Source: Ferribacterium limneticum
Lineage (GTDB): Bacteria > Pseudomonadota > Gammaproteobacteria > Burkholderiales > Rhodocyclaceae
Length of the DNA stretch: 64,000 nucleotides
Direction of reading: 5' to 3'
Assembly: GCF_020510585.1 (NCBI RefSeq)
Contig: NZ_CP075190.1
Coordinates: forward strand, 2,478,001-2,542,000
The notes under the pieces are model-generated. The model saw only the letters and a program-made list of their open reading frames with translations, did no database searches and was not told where the DNA came from. A program made the position numbers and the translations under genes. Shown here one piece after another: positions 40,143-48,985 of this stretch (the first letter of the stretch is position 1; each line of letters begins with the position of its first letter).

Positions 40143-42557
40143 ATGTCGAACCCCAACACGCTCCCGGAAACCGTCGAACTGCCGCTGCTGCCGCTGCGCG
40201 ACGTCGTCGTCTTCCCGCACATGGTCATTCCGCTCTTCGTCGGCCGCCCGAAATCCATCAAGGCGCTCGAAATGGCCATGGAATCCGGCAAGAACATCCT
40301 GCTGGTGGCCCAGAAATCGGCCGCCAAGGACGAACCGGAACCGGAAGACCTCTATCGCATCGGCTGCATGGCCAACATTCTGCAGATGCTCAAGCTGCCC
40401 GACGGCACCGTCAAGGTGCTGGTCGAAGGAACGCAGCGCGCCCGCGTTGAAGCCATCGAGGTCCAATCCTCTGTCTTCATGGCCACCGCTGTGCCGCTGG
40501 CCCAACCCGGCGTCGAAGACCACGAAATCGAGGCCATGCGCCGCGCCGTGGTCGCCCAGTTCGACCAGTTCGTCAAACTGAACAAGAAGATTCCACCTGA
40601 GGTCCTTTCCTCCATCGCCGGTATCGAAGATGCCGGTCGCCTGGCCGATACCATCGCCGCCCACCTGCCGCTCAAGCTTGAGCAAAAACAGGAAGTGCTG
40701 GAGATGGAAAGTATCCGCGATCGCATCGACCGCCTGCTTTCCCAACTCGAAGCCGAAATCGACATCCTGCAGGTCGAAAAGCGCATCCGTGGCCGCGTCA
40801 AGCGCCAGATGGAAAAGAGCCAGCGCGAGTACTACCTCAACGAACAGGTGAAGGCCATCCAGAAGGAACTCGGCGAAGGCGAAGAAGGTGCCGACCTCGA
40901 AGAACTGGACAAGAAGATTAAAGCTGCAGGCATGAGCAAGGAAGGCCTGGCCAAGGCCGAAGGCGAGCTCAAGAAGCTGCGCCTGATGTCGCCGATGTCG
41001 GCCGAAGCTACTGTTGTTCGCAATTTCATCGAAACGCTGATCGGCCTGCCGTGGCGCAAGAAAACGCGGATCAGCAAGGATCTGCGTGAAGCCGAGAAAA
41101 TCCTCGATAGCGATCACTATGGCCTGGAGAAGGTCAAGGAACGCATCGTCGAGTATCTTGCCGTGCAGCAGCGCGTCGACAAGGTCAAGGCACCAATTCT
41201 CTGCTTGGTCGGCCCCCCGGGGGTTGGCAAGACTTCGCTTGGTCAGTCCATCGCCAAGGCCACGAACCGCAAGTTCGTGCGCATGGCGCTCGGCGGCGTG
41301 CGTGACGAAGCCGAAATTCGCGGTCATCGCCGCACCTACATTGGCTCGATGCCGGGCAAGATCCTGAGCAGTCTGACCAAGGTCGGCGTACGCAATCCGC
41401 TGTTCCTGCTCGACGAAGTCGACAAGCTTGGCCAGGATTTCCGTGGCGACCCCTCGTCCGCCCTGCTTGAAGTGCTCGACCCGGAACAGAATTACACCTT
41501 CCAAGATCACTACGTCGAGGTTGATTTTGACCTATCCGACGTCATGTTCGTGGCCACCGCCAATACGCTGAACATCCCGGCTGCACTGCTTGACCGGATG
41601 GAAGTCATCCGTCTGGCTGGCTATACGGAAGACGAAAAGGTCAATATCGCCATGCGCTATCTGCTGCCCAAGCAGATCAAGAACAATGGCCTGAAGAAGA
41701 CCGAAATCGCCGTCGCTGACAGCGCAATTCGCGACATCGTCCGCTATTACACTCGCGAAGCCGGCGTCCGTGCCCTCGAACGTGAAATCTCGAAAATCTG
41801 CCGCAAGGTCGTCAAAACGCTGGTTTTGAAGAAGCGCGATACAAAGGTTGCGGTCAACGCCCGAAATCTGGATAAATTCCTTGGCGTCCGTCGCTACAGC
41901 TTCGGCATGGCCGAGAAGGAAAACCAGGTCGGCCAAGTGACCGGTCTGGCCTGGACAGAAGTTGGTGGCGAATTGCTGACTATCGAATGCGCCATCATGC
42001 CGGGCAAGGGCAACATTATCCGCACCGGCTCTCTGGGTGATGTCATGAAGGAATCGGTCGAAGCTGCCCGCTCCGTCGTGCGCGCCCGCGCCCGTCGCCT
42101 CGGTATCAAGGATGAGGCTTTCGAGAAGACAGACATCCACATCCACGTTCCGGAAGGCGCCACACCCAAGGACGGACCCTCCGCCGGCGGCGCCATGACG
42201 ACAGCGCTGGTATCATCCTACACAGGCATTCCGGTTCGTTGCGATGTCTGCATGACCGGCGAGATCACCCTGCGCGGCGAAGTGCTGGCCATCGGCGGCC
42301 TCAAGGAAAAGTTGCTGGCCGCCGTCCGCGGCGGATTGAAGACCGCACTGATTCCGGAAGAGAACGTCAAGGACCTCACTGAGATCCCCGATAACATCAA
42401 GAACAAGATCGAAATCGTTCCGGTCAAGTGGATTGACCAAGTGCTCGAACGCGCACTGGAACGTATGCCCGAAGCCCTTCCGGAGCCTGTGGTTGCAGAT
42501 TCTACGGTTCAGGCATCGGCCGATGCTGCAGCCGCCACAACAGTGCTTACTCATTGA
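40143..42557 (+). CDS. lon: ATP-dependent protease Lon
   Basis: AAA+ serine protease degrading damaged and regulatory proteins. The 804-residue protein has an N-terminal LON domain (LPLLPLRDVVVFPHMVIPLF, about 14-33), Walker A LVGPPGVGKTSLGQ (about 356-369), Walker B LFLLDEVDKLGQ, and the C-terminal protease domain with catalytic Ser in PKDGPSAGGAM (about 676-686) and the Lys in GGLKEKLLAAVRGG (about 718-731). AAAGG precedes the ATG. A strong terminator follows and separates it from hup. Confidence 0.98.
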   Translation: MSNPNTLPETVELPLLPLRDVVVFPHMVIPLFVGRPKSIKALEMAMESGKNILLVAQKSAAKDEPEPEDLYRIGCMANILQMLKLPDGTVKVLVEGTQRARVEAIEVQSSVFMATAVPLAQPGVEDHEIEAMRRAVVAQFDQFVKLNKKIPPEVLSSIAGIEDAGRLADTIAAHLPLKLEQKQEVLEMESIRDRIDRLLSQLEAEIDILQVEKRIRGRVKRQMEKSQREYYLNEQVKAIQKELGEGEEGADLEELDKKIKAAGMSKEGLAKAEGELKKLRLMSPMSAEATVVRNFIETLIGLPWRKKTRISKDLREAEKILDSDHYGLEKVKERIVEYLAVQQRVDKVKAPILCLVGPPGVGKTSLGQSIAKATNRKFVRMALGGVRDEAEIRGHRRTYIGSMPGKILSSLTKVGVRNPLFLLDEVDKLGQDFRGDPSSALLEVLDPEQNYTFQDHYVEVDFDLSDVMFVATANTLNIPAALLDRMEVIRLAGYTEDEKVNIAMRYLLPKQIKNNGLKKTEIAVADSAIRDIVRYYTREAGVRALEREISKICRKVVKTLVLKKRDTKVAVNARNLDKFLGVRRYSFGMAEKENQVGQVTGLAWTEVGGELLTIECAIMPGKGNIIRTGSLGDVMKESVEAARSVVRARARRLGIKDEAFEKTDIHIHVPEGATPKDGPSAGGAMTTALVSSYTGIPVRCDVCMTGEITLRGEVLAIGGLKEKLLAAVRGGLKTALIPEENVKDLTEIPDNIKNKIEIVPVKWIDQVLERALERMPEALPEPVVADSTVQASADAAAATTVLTH

Positions 42558-42566
42558 TTTGCAAGG

Positions 42567-42604
42567 AAAGGATGCCGGCGTCTTATCGCCGCCATCCTTT
42601 CTCT
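42567..42604 (+). terminator. Intrinsic terminator after lon
   Basis: Long stem AAAGGATG-c-CGGCG / CGCCG-c-CATCCTTT around TCTTAT, followed by CTCTC. Confidence 0.7.
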
Positions 42605-42638
42605 CGCCCGGCACCCCGGAAATTCTCCGAAAATCCGC

Positions 42639-42668
42639 TTGACACAAGGATTTCGCCGGATATATAAA
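42639..42668 (+). promoter_or_regulatory. HU gene promoter
   Basis: Perfect TTGACA (42639-42644), 18-nt spacer and TATAAA (42663-42668), 53 nt before the HU ATG. Confidence 0.75.
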
Positions 42669-42720
42669 TCCGTCCTCGCAAAGTTTTCACCACTCCAAAT
42701 CCATCCACTAGGGGACCTAA

Positions 42721-42993
42721 ATGAACAAGACTGAACTGATCGACTCCATCGCCGCTCAAGCTGATATTTCCAAGGCAGCTGCCGGCCGCGCGCTGGATGC
42801 CGCCGTTGAAACCATCAAGGGTGCCCTCAAGGCCGGCGATACTGTCAATCTGATCGGCTTCGGAACCTTCTATGTCGGCGAGCGTGCCGCTCGCACCGGC
42901 CGCAATCCGCGCACCGGCAAGACGCTGGAAATCAAGGCTGCCAAGTCTCCGAAATTCCGCGCTGGCAAGGGTCTGAAAGACGCCTGCAATTAA
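42721..42993 (+). CDS. hupB: HU-family DNA-binding protein
   Basis: Nucleoid protein, dimeric, 90 residues. It shows the family segments [38 protein letters not shown] (about residues 40-58) and the arm [20 protein letters not shown] with the conserved Pro. Position after lon is typical of HU-beta. AGGGGA lies just before the ATG, a strong TTGACA promoter lies upstream and a terminator follows. A second HU gene of the same class lies 5.6 kb further on. Confidence 0.95.
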   Translation: MNKTELIDSIAAQADISKAAAGRALDAAVETIKGALKAGDTVNLIGFGTFYVGERAARTGRNPRTGKTLEIKAAKSPKFRAGKGLKDACN

Positions 42994-43158
42994 TTCACTT
43001 TATCGACGCAAGGCACGAAGACAAGCTGCGGGAATTGCAAATGCATATCCAGGCGAAATCCAAGAAGTATTGCGCCGAAAACAGGGTGCTTAGCTTGGCG
43101 AATGCCGGAGGTTCTTCGAACCCCGCTACGCCCACCTGAAGCCCGAAAACGAAACAGG

Positions 43159-43184
43159 AACCCCGCCCACAAGGCGGGGTTTTT
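43159..43184 (+). terminator. Intrinsic terminator after HU
   Basis: CCCCGCC-CACAA-GGCGGGG followed by TTTTTG. It ends 17 nt before the HDOD ATG. Confidence 0.85.
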
Positions 43185-43200
43185 GTTGAATAATACGGCC

Positions 43201-44079
43201 ATGATAATTGCAAGCTCAGAATACGATCAGGACAAGAAAGGCGAGGCGCTCAAGTCGCAACGCTTTCAAATGCTTGCCGATATTGCCCAGGAGCTTTCTG
43301 GCGAAGTTGTTTTCCCGACCTATTTCGACGCAGTCCTGCGTCTGCGCAAAGTACTGCACGACCCGGAGCAAAGTATTGCCAACATCGCTCGGGCCGTCGC
43401 CGTGGAGCCACTGATTTCCGCCAAACTCCTTCACTTGGCGAATTCTGTTGCGTTCAATCCTGATGGGCGTGTACTGGTTGATCTGAAATCGGCCATCACC
43501 CGACTCGGGCTCAACGCGGTGCGAACGGCAGCACTGTCAATTGTCATGACCCAATTGATGCGCGCCAAGGGTATGGCCGAATTTTCCGAGATCACCCACT
43601 CGCTGTGGGAGCATTCGATAAATAGCGCAGCCGCGGCCAATATTGTGGCTCGCCGGATGACCCGCCAGAATCCGGATGAAGCCATGTTGGCTGGTCTGAT
43701 CCATGATCTGGGTGCTTTCTACATGCTCTATCGCGCCACCCAGTACGAAGAACTGCGCCATCGGCCGGATAGCGTCAGATACCTGATCATCCAATGGCAC
43801 GAAAGTATCGGCGTCTCCCTGCTCAACGCCCTGGGCTTACCCGAGGAAATCGTCGAGGCGACGATCGACCACGATCACGTGCGACCGACACCAACAAGCA
43901 TCCGCAATCTGACCGATATCATTTACGTCGCCAACATGCTCAGTGGCGGACATTTCGAGTGGCTGATGCAGGACAAACCGGAGACACCCTCCGAAATGAG
44001 TCTTCTGGAAGAAAAATACGGCCACTTGCGACCGGAAATCGAAGCGCTGGCGACGGAGATGCGTAGCAGCTTTGCCTGA
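43201..44079 (+). CDS. HDOD domain protein
   Basis: A 292-residue cytoplasmic signalling protein. The HDOD domain spans about residues 20-245 with VFPTYFDAVLRLRKVLHDPEQS, IARAVAVEPLISAKLLHLANS, AITRLGLNAVRTAALSIVM, SLWEHSINSAAAANIVAR and the HD-like AMLAGLIHDLGAFYMLYRA (His-Asp at about 170-171). HDOD proteins often work in c-di-GMP, chemotaxis or regulatory pathways but lack the full HD-GYP metal site. No other domain is visible. The first ATG has no clear ribosome site and lies just after the HU terminator, so the true start could be internal (43270). Confidence 0.85.
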   Translation: MIIASSEYDQDKKGEALKSQRFQMLADIAQELSGEVVFPTYFDAVLRLRKVLHDPEQSIANIARAVAVEPLISAKLLHLANSVAFNPDGRVLVDLKSAITRLGLNAVRTAALSIVMTQLMRAKGMAEFSEITHSLWEHSINSAAAANIVARRMTRQNPDEAMLAGLIHDLGAFYMLYRATQYEELRHRPDSVRYLIIQWHESIGVSLLNALGLPEEIVEATIDHDHVRPTPTSIRNLTDIIYVANMLSGGHFEWLMQDKPETPSEMSLLEEKYGHLRPEIEALATEMRSSFA

Positions 44080-44085
44080 TCCTGG

Positions 44086-44847
44086 TCAGTTCTTCCGGCC
44101 GTGCCCGGTTTTGACCTGGGTTGATGCCAGAACACCGCGCAGGATATTGATTTCATCCCTCTCCAGACGAACCCGGCCAAACAGGCGGCGGAGTTTCGGT
44201 AGCAAGCGCCCGGGCTGCTCCGGATTGAAAAAACCGGTATCGGTCATCACCGCCTCAAGATGGGCATATAGCCCTTCCACCTCATCATGGGTTGCGGCTG
44301 GAGAGGCAAATGGGGTTACCCCTTGTTCTATAACCGGTGGACGCTCGGCATAGGCCGCCATCCTGCATTCGTAGCTCAGTACCTGAACAGCCGAACCGAG
44401 GTTGAGCGAACTGAATTCGGGATTGGTCGGAATTGTTACCGCCGCATGGCAATGCAGGATTTCCTCGTTGCTCAGGCCAACCGTTTCATTGCCAAAGACC
44501 AGCGCCACCTCGCCCTGCCCTGCCTCGGCGATCAGACGCGCCACAGTTTCGCGCGGCGCCCCGATTACCGGCCCGATATCGCGCTGCCGCGCAGAGAGCG
44601 CCACGACAAATGATGTTCCGACCAGCGCCTCTTTTAGCGACGAGGTAATTATTGCTCGTTCGAGAATATCGACCGCGGACGTCGCCCGCGCATCAGCCTC
44701 CGGATCCGGAAATTGCTTGGGCTCAACCAGATAGAGATTGCACAAGCCCATCGTCTTCATCGCGCGCGCTGCGGCGCCAATATTGCCAGGGTGACTCGTT
44801 CGGCACAGCACCACTCTGATACGTGAAAGCAGGACTTCAGGGTTCAT
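44086..44847 (-). CDS. trmJ: tRNA (cytidine/uridine-2'-O-)-methyltransferase TrmJ
   Basis: SPOUT methyltransferase that modifies ribose at position 32 of tRNA. The 253-residue protein has [21 protein letters not shown] (about residues 12-32), [18 protein letters not shown] (knot segment, about 118-135) and [22 protein letters not shown] (about 140-161). The C-terminal extension [20 protein letters not shown] ... LRRLFGR is the TrmJ-specific dimerisation tail. It is divergent from suhB across 66 nt and convergent with the HDOD gene (6-nt gap). Confidence 0.93.
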   Translation of the reverse strand: MNPEVLLSRIRVVLCRTSHPGNIGAAARAMKTMGLCNLYLVEPKQFPDPEADARATSAVDILERAIITSSLKEALVGTSFVVALSARQRDIGPVIGAPRETVARLIAEAGQGEVALVFGNETVGLSNEEILHCHAAVTIPTNPEFSSLNLGSAVQVLSYECRMAAYAERPPVIEQGVTPFASPAATHDEVEGLYAHLEAVMTDTGFFNPEQPGRLLPKLRRLFGRVRLERDEINILRGVLASTQVKTGHGRKN

Positions 44848-44913
44848 GGTGTAAAATTCGGTCTTTCAAATATAGATTGGGCGGCTTCGGCCCCCCGTCA
44901 GCTCTTTAAGCTC

Positions 44914-45726
44914 ATGCACCCAACTCTGAATATCGCTATCAAGGCAGCGCGCCGTGCTGGCCAGATCATCAATCGCGCCTCGAACGACCTGGACCTGCTC
45001 AAAGTCACCGCCAAGCAGCCCAATGACTTCGTCACCGAGGTCGACAAGGCCGCCGAAGGGGCGATCATCGAAGTACTGATGGAAGCCTATCCCAGCTACG
45101 GCATTCTAGCAGAGGAGTCCGGCGAGACCGCCGGCAAGGGAAGCAACGAAGCTGAGTACCAGTGGATCATTGATCCGCTTGATGGCACAACAAACTTCAT
45201 TCACGGCATGCCGCAATATGCCGTCTCGATTGCTTTGGCCAAAGCTGGCGTGATTGAGCAGGCAGTCGTTTTCGACCCTAATCGCAACGAGCTGTTCACG
45301 GCCAGCAAAGGCGCTGGTGCCTTCCTCAACGAGCGCCGCATCCGCGTCTCCAAGCGCACCAAACTGCAGGACTCGCTGCTTGGCACCGGTTTCCCGTACC
45401 GTATGTTCGAGCACATCGATACCTACATCGCAATCTTCAAGGAACTGTCCCAGAAGACCGCTGGTCAGCGTCGCCCGGGTGCCGCCTCGCTCGACCTTGC
45501 CTACGTTGCCTGTGGCCGTTATGACGGCTTTTGGGAATTCGGTCTTTCGCCATGGGATATGGCAGCGGGAGCGCTGCTGATCTCGGAAGCCGGCGGCCTT
45601 GTCAGCGACCTGCGCGGCGATGCGAACTATCTGGAAACCGGCAATCTGATCGCCGGCACACCCAAGGTTTTCGCCCCGCTGCTCAAGCTTGTGCAGGACA
45701 AACTGCCTGACTCGATCCGCGGTTGA
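44914..45726 (+). CDS. suhB: Inositol-1-monophosphatase family protein SuhB
   Basis: Mg2+ phosphatase that also affects rRNA antitermination. The 270-residue protein carries [15 protein letters not shown] (about residues 36-50), the metal site [26 protein letters not shown] (about 88-104), and [15 protein letters not shown] (about 210-224). The trmJ/suhB divergent pair is usual in betaproteobacteria. A strong intrinsic terminator lies 14 nt after the stop. No ribosome site is obvious. Confidence 0.94.
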   Translation: MHPTLNIAIKAARRAGQIINRASNDLDLLKVTAKQPNDFVTEVDKAAEGAIIEVLMEAYPSYGILAEESGETAGKGSNEAEYQWIIDPLDGTTNFIHGMPQYAVSIALAKAGVIEQAVVFDPNRNELFTASKGAGAFLNERRIRVSKRTKLQDSLLGTGFPYRMFEHIDTYIAIFKELSQKTAGQRRPGAASLDLAYVACGRYDGFWEFGLSPWDMAAGALLISEAGGLVSDLRGDANYLETGNLIAGTPKVFAPLLKLVQDKLPDSIRG

Positions 45727-45740
45727 TCGGTACAATTACC

Positions 45741-45776
45741 AAAAGCAAAAAGCGCCGGCGGGCGCTTTTTGCTTTT
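45741..45776 (+). terminator. Intrinsic terminator after suhB
   Basis: AAAAGCAAAAAGCGCC-GGCG-GGCGCTTTTTGCTTTT, a long perfect stem with a T-rich tail that works in both directions. Confidence 0.92.
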
Positions 45777-46109
45777 GGGGCATGCCAATATTCAATCCGT
45801 GCCGTTCGAGGTTTCACGATAGCCTTGATCGCTGCTTCGCCAAGATTGGGACAACCCCTCGATAAAGGCATGCACATGGCTGCGCAATTAGTGCCGCGGG
45901 CAGCCTCTGCCAAGCCCTCCCTGAACGACAAGATGGAGCGGGCGACCCACCAGCACTCCTTTCTTTCAACGCTGGAGAAACTCGACGAAGCGCACTTCCG
46001 GTTACCCGGTTACAACATCATCTGCGCCGGGGTCACGGCGTGAACAATGTGCGCCGCTTCCAGGCCATATCGCCGGCTCGAAACCGGAGCCAGCGCGATC
46101 TCGGCCCGA
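45777..46109. other. Gene-poor stretch between suhB and def
   Basis: Apart from the doubtful small frame at 45876 I see no gene, repeat copy or clear promoter. def ends at its right edge without a T-rich terminator. Confidence 0.5.
45876..46043 (+). CDS. Possible small protein
   Basis: A 55-codon frame starting MAAQLVPRAASAKPSLNDKM after AAAGG at good spacing. The composition is soluble and mixed, with no family I recognise. It sits in the 383-bp stretch between the suhB terminator and def, which otherwise shows no gene. A chance frame is as likely. Confidence 0.3.
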   Translation: MAAQLVPRAASAKPSLNDKMERATHQHSFLSTLEKLDEAHFRLPGYNIICAGVTA

Positions 46110-46631
46110 CTAGCAAAGCTCCGGGAACAGCACCTCGGTAAAACCGAAGCGCGCGAAATCGCGCATCCGCGACGGGAAGAGCCGCCCGATCAGGTGATCG
46201 CATTCATGCTGGACAACCCGGGCGTGGAAGCCGTCGACCGTGCGATCGATCGGATTCCCGTCCGGGTCGAAGCCCTGGTAACGGATGCGGGTATAACGTG
46301 GCACCTCGCCGCGCAGGCCGGGAACGGACAGGCAACCTTCCCAGCCCAGTTCCTCGTCGTCACCGAGCGGCGTGATGACCGGGTTGATCAGGATGGTCTG
46401 CGGCACTGAACCGGCCTCCGGATAGCGCTCGCTTTTCTCGAAGCCGAAAATCACCACCTGCAGGCCGACACCGATCTGCGGTGCGGCCAAGCCCACGCCG
46501 CCGGCGGCGGCCATGGTGTCGAACATGTCCGCTATCAGTTGCTTCAGGTCGTTTGTCGCGAACTCGGTAACCGGCTCGGCCACCTTGAATAGCAACGGTT
46601 CGCCCATGCGCAGGATTTGTCTGACTGCCAT
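46110..46631 (-). CDS. def: Peptide deformylase
   Basis: Removes the N-formyl group from new proteins. The 173-residue protein has the three family motifs: [13 protein letters not shown] (about residues 44-56), [11 protein letters not shown] with the metal Cys (about 96-106) and [15 protein letters not shown] with HExxH (about 138-152). AGGAAGAG before the ATG selects this start over a longer frame. The gene is not next to fmt here, and the motif pattern and length suit a second-type deformylase paralog; whether another def exists elsewhere is unknown. Confidence 0.95.
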   Translation of the reverse strand: MAVRQILRMGEPLLFKVAEPVTEFATNDLKQLIADMFDTMAAAGGVGLAAPQIGVGLQVVIFGFEKSERYPEAGSVPQTILINPVITPLGDDEELGWEGCLSVPGLRGEVPRYTRIRYQGFDPDGNPIDRTVDGFHARVVQHECDHLIGRLFPSRMRDFARFGFTEVLFPELC

Positions 46632-46941
46632 CGTGATCTCTTCCTCAAAGTCGGGTCGGCCAATGACACCACAGTTTGCCGCCACCGACAAACGCCGCGC
46701 ACGTCTATGGACTCAGAACTAATTCGTCATGCCCGCTACCGGGCATCGATCGGAAAATGAGCCCATAAATTCTTCCAAGCTTTCATCATAGCCAAGACCC
46801 TGATCGTTCCCGGCCTGCGCAACAGCGCGCCGGCAAAATTCTATAGATGAAAATCTGATAAGCATTGAACAATTCATTCTTTTTGATTGTTAGGCAACTC
46901 CCTAAACTGACCCCATCGATCTTTTCTTCCGGAGTTTCCGC
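46632..46941. other. Intergenic stretch before the sulfate-binding gene
   Basis: It contains the perfect inverted repeat ATGCCCG-CTAC-CGGGCAT (46729-46746) without a T run, and an AT-rich segment (about 46850-46905) that probably carries the promoter, though no pair of elements is convincing. GGAG lies before the ATG at 46942. Confidence 0.5.
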
Positions 46942-46982
46942 ATGTTCAAATTTGGCCTTTTTTTCGGGTTGACCGTAGCAAT
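46942..46982 (-). repeat. Dispersed repeat copy k, start of the sulfate-binding gene
   Basis: Minus strand TTGCTACGGTCAACCCGAAA then AAAAGGCCAAATTTGAACAT. A nearly perfect copy whose right end CAT is the gene's ATG on the plus strand. Confidence 0.93.
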
Positions 46983-47937
46983 CGGCCTGGGCAGCGCTTT
47001 TGGCCAGACCACCCTGCTCAATGTCTCCTATGACCCGACGCGCGAGTTGTATAAGGACTTCAACGTCGCCTTCAACAAGCACTGGCAGGAAAAGACCGGT
47101 CAGGCTGTCCATGTCCGTCAGTCGCATGGCGGCTCCGGCAAGCAGGCGCGCTCGGTAGCCGATGGTCTGGAGGCCGATGTCGTGACGCTGGCGCTCGGTT
47201 ACGACATTGATGCGCTGGCTGAGCGCAAACTGATTCCGGCCGACTGGCAGAAACGGTTCCCGAACAATTCGTCACCCTATACCTCGACCATCGTTTTCCT
47301 CGTCCGCAAGGGCAATCCGAAAGCGATCAAGGACTGGGGCGATCTGGCCAAGCCGGGTATCGGCGTCATCACGCCGAATCCGAAGACGTCCGGTGGCGCC
47401 CGCTGGAACTATCTGGCGGCCTGGGCCTGGGCATTGAAGCAGCCGGGTGGCAACGAACAAAAGGCCAAGGAGCTGGTCACCGGTATCTTCAGGAACGTGC
47501 CGGTGCTTGATTCCGGCGCCCGTGGCTCGACCACCACTTTCGTCGAACGCGGTATCGGCGACGTGCTGATCGCCTGGGAAAACGAAGCGATCCTCGCCGT
47601 CAATGAACTGGGCAAGGACAAGTTCGAGATCGTCGCGCCCAGCCTGTCCATCCTCGCCGAGCCGCCGGTGGCCATGGTCGACAAGGTGGTCGACAAACGT
47701 GGCACGCGGCTGACAGCACAGGCTTATCTGGATTACCTGTATTCGGAGGAAGGGCAGAACATCGCGGCCAGGCACTACTATCGGCCGAGCAACGCCAAGG
47801 TCGCGGCCAAATACGCGGCCAGCTTCCCGAAGATGAAGCTGGTGACCATCGACGACAGTTTCGGCGGCTGGCAGAAAGCCCAGAAAACCCACTTCGCCGA
47901 TGGCGGCACTTTCGACCAGATCTACCTGAAGAAATAA
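46942..47937 (+). CDS. sbp: Sulfate ABC transporter substrate-binding protein
   Basis: Periplasmic receptor that hands sulfate to a CysTWA-type importer. The 331-residue protein has a short signal peptide [21 protein letters not shown], and mature blocks [40 protein letters not shown] (about residues 58-78), and [16 protein letters not shown] (about 152-167) that fit Sbp. The first 13 residues are encoded by copy k of the dispersed repeat. The membrane and ATPase genes are not adjacent; instead an ArsR-type gene follows by 1 nt. Thiosulfate is an alternative ligand. Confidence 0.93.
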   Translation: MFKFGLFFGLTVAIGLGSAFGQTTLLNVSYDPTRELYKDFNVAFNKHWQEKTGQAVHVRQSHGGSGKQARSVADGLEADVVTLALGYDIDALAERKLIPADWQKRFPNNSSPYTSTIVFLVRKGNPKAIKDWGDLAKPGIGVITPNPKTSGGARWNYLAAWAWALKQPGGNEQKAKELVTGIFRNVPVLDSGARGSTTTFVERGIGDVLIAWENEAILAVNELGKDKFEIVAPSLSILAEPPVAMVDKVVDKRGTRLTAQAYLDYLYSEEGQNIAARHYYRPSNAKVAAKYAASFPKMKLVTIDDSFGGWQKAQKTHFADGGTFDQIYLKK

Positions 47938-47938
47938 C

Positions 47939-48232
47939 ATGGCCAACAACTGGAGCGAAAAAGAAATCGAGCTGACCGCCCACCGCTTCAAGGCGGTCGC
48001 TCACCCTCTCCGTCTTGGCATCGTCTGCCTGCTGGCGCAAGGCGAACGGACGGTCGGCGATATCTGCAACGAACTGGGCACCACGCAGCCCAATATCTCG
48101 CAGCATCTCCTCCAGCTTCATAACCAGCACCTGCTCAAATCGCGCAAGGACGCCAACCGCGTTTATTACGCCATCGCTGATCAGCGGCTGAGCGTGATCA
48201 TCGGCATGTTGCAGGAAATCTACTGCAACTGA
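47939..48232 (+). CDS. ArsR-family winged-helix regulator
   Basis: A 97-residue DNA-binding protein. The winged helix reads HRFKAVAHPLRLGIVCLLAQ (about residues 13-32), GDICNELGTTQPNISQHLLQL with the recognition helix (about 41-61), and a wing KSRKDANRVYYAI. It lacks the ELCVCDL metal motif of ArsR proper; a single Cys occurs in the second helix (ICNEL), so it may sense redox or another small molecule rather than a metal. It starts 1 nt after sbp, so the two are co-transcribed. It may regulate sulfur uptake. Confidence 0.88.
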   Translation: MANNWSEKEIELTAHRFKAVAHPLRLGIVCLLAQGERTVGDICNELGTTQPNISQHLLQLHNQHLLKSRKDANRVYYAIADQRLSVIIGMLQEIYCN

Positions 48233-48631
48233 GCGTACTGCCCGTTTATTGGGCAGCCGATGTAAAACGGTTCTGCAACAGCGTCTTAGGACATCAACCC
48301 CGAACCAGCCCCCAGGCTTATCCACAGGAAATGGGGATAAGCACTGGCATGTCCCGCCGGAAATCCCCACCCCTCAAGACGTTTGGGCAAATGAGCCGAC
48401 GTTGCTGTCAGCTTTTTGTCGAGCACTACCAACAATCAGGCGGGCTCGTAGCGGGTAATGTTGCCGGCAACTGACCCCATTTGACATGGTTTACAGCACA
48501 TTTCCCCTGTGGTTTTCACCGCAAGCCAAAGTTAGTCTTGCTTCCAACGCCAAAAGCCCTAAAATTGCGCCCCTTCCGGCGCACTGGTGTTGCGTTCCCA
48601 TTGCCCCCTCTGACTAAACCAAGGAATGAAC
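48233..48631. other. Intergenic stretch with paired DnaA-box-like sites
   Basis: TTATCCACA (48318-48326) is a perfect DnaA box and is faced 5 nt away by TTATCCCCA on the other strand (48332-48340), giving the dyad GCTTATCC ... GGATAAGC. Nothing else gene-like is visible except the HU promoter at its right side. Confidence 0.5.
48538..48565 (+). promoter_or_regulatory. Promoter of the second HU gene
   Basis: TTGCTT (48538-48543), 16-nt spacer, TAAAAT (48560-48565), 67 nt before the ATG. Confidence 0.5.
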
Positions 48632-48910
48632 ATGAATAAATCCGAACTGATCGATACCATCGCTGAAGAAGCAGGCCTGACCAAGGCTGACGCAGCCAAA
48701 GCCCTTGATGCAGTGACAGGTGCCATTGTCAATGCCGTGGCCAACGGCGACTCCGTCTCCCTGATCGGTTTCGGTACCTTCAAGGCATCGGCACGCGCCG
48801 CCCGTGAAGGCAAAAATCCCAAGACTGGCGAAAAGCTCTCCATCGCTGCGACGACCGTACCGAAGTTCTCCGCGGGTACCAACTTCAAGGCGGCCGTCGC
48901 CCAGAAGTAA
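48632..48910 (+). CDS. Second HU-family DNA-binding protein
   Basis: A 92-residue nucleoid protein: NKSELIDTIAEEAGLTKADA, GDSVSLIGFGTFKASARAAR (about residues 38-57), then the DNA-binding arm REGKNPKTGEKLSIAATTVP. It differs clearly from the HU after lon, so the two could form heterodimers or be differently expressed. I use the second ATG, as AAGGA lies 7 nt before it; the first ATG is too close to the site. An intrinsic terminator follows directly. Confidence 0.94.
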   Translation: MNKSELIDTIAEEAGLTKADAAKALDAVTGAIVNAVANGDSVSLIGFGTFKASARAAREGKNPKTGEKLSIAATTVPKFSAGTNFKAAVAQK

Positions 48911-48922
48911 TCATCACGCTTC

Positions 48923-48965
48923 GCAAAAAGCCCCAGAGTTCGATTGCTGGGGCTTTTTGCTTTTT
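48923..48965 (+). terminator. Intrinsic terminator after the second HU gene
   Basis: AAAAAGCCCCAG-loop-CTGGGGCTTTTTGCTTTTT. Confidence 0.9.
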
Positions 48966-48985
48966 ATCCCTGTATTCCAAAGTGA

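Noticed and set aside
41845..41885. GCGGTCAACGCCCGAAATCTGG in lon resembling a repeat copy
   Set aside because: Only the left core matches, and the protein phrase NLDKFLGV is conserved in Lon; treated as chance.
48318..48340. Replication origin
   Set aside because: There are only two boxes, with no dnaA/dnaN context or AT-rich region.
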